DNA from: Bacteroidales bacterium UBA3754 | GTDB lineage: Bacteria; Bacteroidota; Bacteroidia; Bacteroidales; UBA1715 | NCBI GenBank assembly: GCA_002371705.1 | Contig: DFGI01000031.1 | Location: forward strand, 1-12,258 | Direction: 5' to 3' | DNA length: 12,258 nt | Part shown: positions 7,563-12,258 of the stretch, in pieces | Layout of the letters: each line of letters begins with the position of its first letter | How positions within the stretch are numbered: the first letter of the stretch is position 1 | Program-made: the position numbers and the translations under genes | Notes under the pieces: model-generated | Database searches by the model: none | What the model was told of the DNA's origin: nothing | The model's input: the letters and a program-made list of their open reading frames with translations, nothing else

Positions 7563-9653
7563 ATGGCAAAACTTGATTTACATTATACAAGAAATATCGG
7601 TATCGCTGCTCACATCGATGCTGGTAAAACAACTACTACAGAACGTATCCTTTATTATACAGGAAAAACTCACAAAATTGGTGAGGTTCACGACGGTGGT
7701 GCAACAATGGACTGGATGGTTCAGGAACAAGAACGTGGTATCACAATTTGTTCTGCTGCAACTACTTGCTTCTGGAAATATAAAGGAAATCAATACAAAG
7801 TAAATATTATCGACACTCCGGGACACGTTGACTTCACTTCTGAAGTGAACCGTTCTTTGCGTATTCTCGATGGTCTTGTGTTTTTGTTCTCTGCCGTTGA
7901 CGGTGTTGAACCTCAATCGGAAACAAACTGGCACTTGGCTGATGGTTACAATGTAACTCGTTTGGGATTCGTAAACAAAATGGACCGCCAAGGTGCTGAC
8001 TTCTTGAACGTGTGCAAACAAGTTCGTGAAATGTTGGGCGGTAACGCTGTCCCTCTTCAGTTGCCTATTGGCGCAGAAGATACATTCAAAGGCGTTGTTG
8101 ACTTGGTAAAAGGTGTTGGTATGGTTTGGAACGAGGCCGACCAAGGTATGACATATACCGAAGTTCCTATTCCTGACGATATGAAAGACGAAGTTGAGGA
8201 ATGGAGAGCAAAATTGCTTGAATCAGTTGCTGAATTCGATGATACTTTGATGGAGAAATTCTTCGAAGATCCAAATTCCATTTCTGAAGAAGAAATTCTT
8301 GCAGCACTTCGTAAAGCTTGTATTTCAAACAAAGTAATCCCTATGTTGTGTGGTTCTTCGTTCAAGAACAAAGGTGTTCAGGAATTGTTGAACTATGTGA
8401 TGGAATTACTTCCAAGCCCGCTTGACAAAGAATATATCGTAGGTACAAATCCTAACACTGGTGCTGAAGAACGTCGTAAACCAGGTGCTGATGATCCATT
8501 CTGTGCATTGGCATTTAAGATTGCTACAGACCCGTTCGTAGGACGTTTGTGCTACTTCCGTGTATATTCTGGTCACCTTGACGCAGGTTCGTATATCTAC
8601 AATTCACGTAGTGGTGCTAAAGAAAGAATCTCACGTATTTACCAGATGCACGCCAACAAACAAAATCCTATCGAATTTATCGAAGGCGGTGATATTGGCG
8701 CAGGCGTAGGTTTTAAAGATATTAAAACAGGTGATACGTTGTGTGACGAAAAAGCTCCAATCGTACTTGAATCAATGACATTCCCAGAACCAGTAATTGG
8801 TTTGGCTGTTGAACCTAAGACAAAGGCCGATGTTGATAAATTAGGTATCGCTCTTGCTAAATTGGCTGAAGAAGATCCTACATTTACAGTAAAGACTAAT
8901 CTTGAAACAGGACAAACAGTCATCAGCGGTATGGGTGAGTTGCACTTGGATATCATTATGGACCGTTTGAAACGTGAATTCCATGTTGAATGTAACCAAG
9001 GTGCTCCTCAAGTAAACTACAAAGAGTGTATTACTCAAGAAGTTGAACACCGTGAATTGTTCAAAAAACAATCGGGTGGTCGTGGTAAATACGCTGACAT
9101 TCAAGTTAAGGTTGGACCCGCTGACGAAGGTAAAGAAGGTTTGCAGTTCGAAGATTATGTTAAAGGTGGTAATATTCCTAAGGAATTCATTCCATCTGTG
9201 GAAAAAGGTTTCAAAGCTGCAATGGAAAATGGTGTCTTGGCTGGCTACCCAGTAGAATCATTGAAGGTTCAATTGATGGATGGTTCTTACCACGATGTCG
9301 ATTCTGATGCTTTGTCATTCGAATTGTGTGCTAAATTGGCTTTCAAAGAAGCATGCAAGAAAGCAGCTCCAAAATTATTGGAACCAATAATGAAAGTGGA
9401 AGTTGTTACTCCAGAAGAATATATGGGTGATGTGGTAGGTGACTTGAACAAACGTCGCGGTCAAATCCGTGGTATGGATTCAAGAAACAACTCAAGCGTT
9501 GTGAAAGCGTTTGTGCCACTTGCTGAAATGTTCGGATATGTGACTGACCTTCGTACAATCACATCAGGTCGTGCAACTTCAACAATGGAATTTGATCACT
9601 TCGATCAAGTACCGGCAAATATTGCAGAAACGATTATTAACCAACAAAATTAA
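7563..9653 (+). CDS. fusA: Elongation factor G
   Basis: EF-G is the GTPase that drives translocation of mRNA and tRNAs through the ribosome and, with RRF, ribosome recycling. The 696-aa product has all five G motifs: AHIDAGKT (16-23), switch I with ERGITICSAAT (57-67) and Thr61, DTPGH (84-88) with catalytic His88, NKMD (138-141), and GSSFKNKG (264-271). Domains II to V follow, including GMGELHLDII in domain III and RRGQIRGM in domain V, and a normal end. The position between rpsG and rpsJ marks it as the main translational EF-G rather than an EF-G2 paralogue. Switch I has Cys63 where E. coli has Thr. Codons look biased as in highly expressed genes (mostly GGT glycine and CGT arginine). No tuf gene follows. 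Confidence 0.98.
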   Translation: MAKLDLHYTRNIGIAAHIDAGKTTTTERILYYTGKTHKIGEVHDGGATMDWMVQEQERGITICSAATTCFWKYKGNQYKVNIIDTPGHVDFTSEVNRSLRILDGLVFLFSAVDGVEPQSETNWHLADGYNVTRLGFVNKMDRQGADFLNVCKQVREMLGGNAVPLQLPIGAEDTFKGVVDLVKGVGMVWNEADQGMTYTEVPIPDDMKDEVEEWRAKLLESVAEFDDTLMEKFFEDPNSISEEEILAALRKACISNKVIPMLCGSSFKNKGVQELLNYVMELLPSPLDKEYIVGTNPNTGAEERRKPGADDPFCALAFKIATDPFVGRLCYFRVYSGHLDAGSYIYNSRSGAKERISRIYQMHANKQNPIEFIEGGDIGAGVGFKDIKTGDTLCDEKAPIVLESMTFPEPVIGLAVEPKTKADVDKLGIALAKLAEEDPTFTVKTNLETGQTVISGMGELHLDIIMDRLKREFHVECNQGAPQVNYKECITQEVEHRELFKKQSGGRGKYADIQVKVGPADEGKEGLQFEDYVKGGNIPKEFIPSVEKGFKAAMENGVLAGYPVESLKVQLMDGSYHDVDSDALSFELCAKLAFKEACKKAAPKLLEPIMKVEVVTPEEYMGDVVGDLNKRRGQIRGMDSRNNSSVVKAFVPLAEMFGYVTDLRTITSGRATSTMEFDHFDQVPANIAETIINQQN

Positions 9654-9664
9654 TATTAATAGGC

Positions 9665-9970
9665 ATGAGTCAAAGAATTAGAATTAAATTGAAGTCTTAT
9701 GACCACAATCTGGTGGACAAGTCTGCCGAAAAGATTGTTAAGACTGTTAAAACTACAGGTGCTGTAGTAAGTGGTCCGATTCCGCTGCCAACTCACAAGC
9801 GAATTTTTACAGTTAACCGCTCTACGCATGTTAACAAAAAAGCTCGCGAACAATTTCAATTGTCATCACACGCAAGACTGCTTGACATTTACAGCAGTTC
9901 TGCAAAAACCGTTGATGCTTTGATGAAACTTGAGTTGCCAAGTGGAGTTGAAGTTGAAATTAGAGTGTAG
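9665..9970 (+). CDS. rpsJ: 30S ribosomal protein S10 (NusE)
   Basis: S10 is a 30S head protein that also acts as NusE in transcription antitermination complexes with NusB and NusG. The 101-aa product starts MSQRIRIKLKSYDHNLVD and has the conserved loop block VSGPIPLPTHKR (35-46), then STHVNKKAREQFQ, RLLDIY and the C-terminal LPSGVEVEIRV, as in the family. It follows fusA by 11 bp, so what are separate str and S10 operons in E. coli appear to be one unit here. The gap shows no terminator or phylum-type promoter. Confidence 0.98.
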   Translation: MSQRIRIKLKSYDHNLVDKSAEKIVKTVKTTGAVVSGPIPLPTHKRIFTVNRSTHVNKKAREQFQLSSHARLLDIYSSSAKTVDALMKLELPSGVEVEIRV

Positions 9971-9991
9971 TACATTTAAATTGTAAAAAAG

Positions 9992-10612
9992 ATGCTTGGA
10001 ATACTAGGTAAAAAAGTAGGTATGACCTCTATCTTCTTGGAAGATGGAAAGAATGTAGCATGTACTGTAATCGAAGCAGGACCTTGTGTTGTTACACAAA
10101 TAAAATCACAAGAGACTGATGGTTACAATTCAGTGCAAATGGGTTTCGACGACAAAAAAGAAAAAAATACAACACGTGCGGAACTTGGTCATTTCAAAAA
10201 AGCAAACGCTACTCCAAAAAGAGAAGTTGTTGAATTTAGAAACTTCGAAAAAGAAGTAAGTCTTGGTGATATTCTTTCTGTTGCTGACATAGTTGCAGAA
10301 GGAGATTGGTTGGATATAACTGGTACAACAAAAGGTCGCGGTTTCCAAGGTGTTGTAAAACGCCACGGTTTCGGCGGTGTTGGTGAGGCAACTCACGGTC
10401 AGGACGACCGTCAACGCGCTCCTGGTTCTATCGGTGCTTGTTCTACTCCTTCACGCGTATTCAAAGGTATGCGAATGGGTGGACAAATGGGTGGCAACCA
10501 AGTGAAAGTTGAAAACCTTCAAGTAATAAAAGTATTACCTGAAAAGAATGTAGTATTAGTAAAAGGTGCTGTGCCTGGCGCTAAAGGTGGATATTTAATA
10601 ATGACTAAGTAA
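9992..10612 (+). CDS. rplC: 50S ribosomal protein L3
   Basis: L3 is an early-assembly 23S rRNA-binding protein whose long loop reaches the peptidyl transferase centre. The 206-aa product begins MLGILGKKVGMTSIF and contains GTTKGRGFQGVVKRHGFGG (111-129) and GSIGACSTPSRVFKGMRMGGQMG (only key parts shown) within 145-167. The residue matching E. coli Gln150, the PrmB methylation site, is Ala149, so that modification cannot occur at this position; I believe this is common in the phylum. It follows rpsJ by 21 bp and is 1 bp from rplD. Confidence 0.98.
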   Translation: MLGILGKKVGMTSIFLEDGKNVACTVIEAGPCVVTQIKSQETDGYNSVQMGFDDKKEKNTTRAELGHFKKANATPKREVVEFRNFEKEVSLGDILSVADIVAEGDWLDITGTTKGRGFQGVVKRHGFGGVGEATHGQDDRQRAPGSIGACSTPSRVFKGMRMGGQMGGNQVKVENLQVIKVLPEKNVVLVKGAVPGAKGGYLIMTK

Positions 10613-10613
10613 G

Positions 10614-11243
10614 ATGGAAATAGCAGTAAAAGATATACAAGGAAAGGAAACCGGAAAGAAAGTAACTCTTGACGATTCTGTATTTGGCATCGAGCCAAAT
10701 GAACATGCTGTTTACTTGGATGTGAAAGCTATCTTAGCTAACAAACGTCAAGGTACTCATGCTTCTAAAGAAAAGAGCATGCTTTCAGGTAGCACTAAGA
10801 AATTGAAAAGACAAAAAGGTACTGGTGGCGCTCGTGCAGGTAGCATCAAGAACCCATTGTTCCGTGGCGGAGCAAGAGTTTTTGGTCCTCAACCAAGAGA
10901 TTATTCAGAAAAAGTGAATAAACAAGTTAAGGCACTGGCTCGTAAATCAGCATTGTCTGCTAAGGTAAAAGATAACGAAGTCATAGTCGTGGAAGACTTT
11001 TCTTTTGAAGCTCCAAAAACCAAACAAATGGTGGAATTCAAGAAAAATTTTAACCTTGATGATAAAAACTCTCTGTTAGTTGTGGCAAATCCAAATAAAA
11101 ATGTATATTTGTCCGCTAGAAATTTACAGGGGTTCTCTGTCGTAAGTGCTTGTGATTTAAATACTTACGAAATTTTAAAGGCTAAAAATTTGATTTTGTG
11201 TGAGGGTTCTGTAGAAGAAATTGTTAAAACTTTAAAAAAATAA
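10614..11243 (+). CDS. rplD: 50S ribosomal protein L4
   Basis: L4 binds 23S rRNA and lines the peptide exit tunnel. The 209-aa product contains the tunnel-loop block KLKRQKGTGGARAGS (63-77), matching the E. coli region whose lysine change gives macrolide resistance, and then FRGGARVFGPQPRDYS (83-98), a family signature. The second half is a variable alpha/beta domain. It starts 1 bp after the rplC stop, which suggests translational coupling. In E. coli, L4 represses the S10 operon through the rpsJ leader; no comparable long leader precedes rpsJ here, so that control is probably absent. Confidence 0.97.
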   Translation: MEIAVKDIQGKETGKKVTLDDSVFGIEPNEHAVYLDVKAILANKRQGTHASKEKSMLSGSTKKLKRQKGTGGARAGSIKNPLFRGGARVFGPQPRDYSEKVNKQVKALARKSALSAKVKDNEVIVVEDFSFEAPKTKQMVEFKKNFNLDDKNSLLVVANPNKNVYLSARNLQGFSVVSACDLNTYEILKAKNLILCEGSVEEIVKTLKK

Positions 11244-11249
11244 TTGGTG

Positions 11250-11543
11250 ATGGGAGTATTGCAAAGACCGATAATAACTGAAAAAATGTCGAAAAAAGGC
11301 GACGCTTTGAACCAATATGGTTTTATCGTTGAGAAAACTGCAGACAAAGGTCAAATTAAAAAAGCAGTCGAAGAAATGTATGATGTAACTGTTTTATCTG
11401 TTAACACAATCCGTTATGAAGGTAAGGTTAAAACTCGTAATACGAAAAAACAAGGATTGATGGTAGGTAGAACAAATGCTTTTAAAAAAGCAATCGTTAC
11501 AATTCCAAAAGATCAGAAAATAGACTTCTATAGTAATATTTAA
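11250..11543 (+). CDS. rplW: 50S ribosomal protein L23
   Basis: L23 lies at the exit of the peptide tunnel and docks trigger factor and SRP. I chose ATG at 11250 (97 aa), giving MGVLQRPIITEKM, which matches how the family begins; in-frame TTG at 11244 and GTG at 11247 would add two or one residues directly behind the rplD stop. Typical parts are RPIITEK (6-12), YGFIVEKTADKGQIKKAVEEMY (only key residues named) at 23-44, and the terminal IDFYSNI, an ending seen in Bacteroidota L23. It lies 6 bp after rplD and 5 bp before rplB. Confidence 0.96.
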   Translation: MGVLQRPIITEKMSKKGDALNQYGFIVEKTADKGQIKKAVEEMYDVTVLSVNTIRYEGKVKTRNTKKQGLMVGRTNAFKKAIVTIPKDQKIDFYSNI

Positions 11544-11548
11544 TAGAA

Positions 11549-12258
11549 ATGGCAATAAAGAAATTAAAACCAACCACCCCTGGTCAACGTCACAAGGTTG
11601 TCGTAGTTGATACACAAATATCATCTACCAACAACCCAGAAAAATCATTGTTGGCTGTAAAGAAGAGCACTGGTGGTAGAGATAACACAGGTAAGATGAC
11701 GATGCGTTATATTGGTGGAGGCCACAAACGCAAATATCGTATCATTGACTTCAAGAGAGATAAAGAAGATATTCAAGCAGAAGTGTTGACTATTGAATAT
11801 GATCCTAATAGAAGTGCACGAATTTGTTTGGTTCAATACACTGATGGCGAAAAACGCTACATCGTTGCTCCAAACGGTATCCAAGTAGGTCAGAAAATCG
11901 TTTCTGGCGCAACTGCGGAACCTGAAGTTGGAAATGCATTGTACTTGAAAGATATTCCTCTTGGTACAATCATCCATAATATTGAAATGACTCCGGGTAG
12001 AGGCGCACAATTAGCACGTAGCGCTGGCTCGTATGCTCAGTTGGCATCACGTGATGGCAAATATGCAATCATCAAATTGCCTTCAGGAGAAACAAGAATG
12101 GTGCTTGTGACTTGCAAAGCAACTATCGGTTCGGTTTCAAATCCAGAACATTCGTTGGAACAATCTGGTAAGGCTGGACGTTCAAGATGGTTGGGACGTC
12201 GTCCACGAAACAGAGGTGTTGTTATGAACCCAGTAGATCACCCAATGGGTGGTGGTGA
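11549..12258 (+). CDS. rplB: 50S ribosomal protein L2 (3' end missing)
   Basis: L2 is a 23S rRNA-binding protein needed for subunit association and peptidyl transferase centre assembly. The frame starts at ATG 11549 (MAIKKLKPTTPGQRH) and stays open to the window end, giving 236 complete codons of roughly 274 expected. Family blocks include GGGHKRKYRIIDFKR, EYDPNRSARICLV, MTPGRGAQLARSAGSYAQ, and near the cut end RPRNRGVVMNPVDHPMGGG, which holds the conserved Asp-His pair (E. coli Asp228 and His229). The Met after VDHP replaces the His of E. coli. The rest of the gene, and probably rpsS and rplV, lie beyond the window. Confidence 0.97.
   Translation, partial: MAIKKLKPTTPGQRHKVVVVDTQISSTNNPEKSLLAVKKSTGGRDNTGKMTMRYIGGGHKRKYRIIDFKRDKEDIQAEVLTIEYDPNRSARICLVQYTDGEKRYIVAPNGIQVGQKIVSGATAEPEVGNALYLKDIPLGTIIHNIEMTPGRGAQLARSAGSYAQLASRDGKYAIIKLPSGETRMVLVTCKATIGSVSNPEHSLEQSGKAGRSRWLGRRPRNRGVVMNPVDHPMGGG

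Noticed and set aside
7477..7803. A 108-codon + strand frame spanning the rpsG end and fusA start
   Set aside because: It overlaps two certain genes in another frame and its translation resembles no protein I know.
7578..8144. A 188-codon - strand frame inside fusA
   Set aside because: It lies opposite the G domain of EF-G, whose five GTPase motifs are intact; no start context or domain supports it.
11645..12010. A 121-codon - strand frame inside rplB
   Set aside because: It is antisense to well-conserved L2 blocks and shows no domain.
1..12258. Search for a novel system, mobile element or CRISPR
   Set aside because: All coding space is taken by thirteen core genes and the ftsW end; no transposase, integrase, attachment repeat, spacer array or tRNA was seen.

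Overview
The window is core chromosome of a member of the Bacteroidota (Bacteroidetes), most likely Bacteroidales-like. Four things point there: gene order (ftsW-murG-murC-ftsQ-ftsA-ftsZ without ddl; rpsL-rpsG-fusA-rpsJ without tuf), a promoter of the phylum-specific type (TTTG / TAnnTTTG) before rpsL, the lack of Shine-Dalgarno sequences before every start, and protein details such as the FtsZ C-terminus ending in NHNVD. All genes lie on the + strand. No mobile element, tRNA, rRNA or CRISPR array was seen.

Region 1 (1-6408) is the distal half of the division and cell wall (dcw) cluster. It holds the 3' end of ftsW (septal glycan polymerase), murG (lipid II synthesis), murC (UDP-MurNAc-L-alanine ligase), ftsQ (divisome scaffold), ftsA (membrane anchor for FtsZ) and ftsZ (tubulin-like ring protein). 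The first four genes overlap or are 1 bp apart, ftsA and ftsZ follow after 12 and 18 bp, and the set reads as one transcription unit. Its products make the peptidoglycan precursor, flip or polymerise it at the septum, and build the ring that directs this.

Region 2 (6409-6673) is the only sizeable gap. It holds a strong intrinsic terminator that closes the dcw unit, then an A-tract-rich promoter and a short leader that start the next unit.

Region 3 (6674-12258) is a fused str/S10 ribosomal protein operon: rpsL (S12), rpsG (S7), fusA (EF-G), rpsJ (S10), rplC (L3), rplD (L4), rplW (L23) and rplB (L2, cut by the window end). It supplies ribosome components and the translocation factor, and probably continues into rpsS and rplV.

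I found no undescribed biological system. The points worth a second look are modest: the direct abutment of the dcw and str/S10 units, the phased A-tract repeat in the ribosomal promoter, the internal PAFLR motif of FtsZ followed by a tail, and a few start-codon and residue details.
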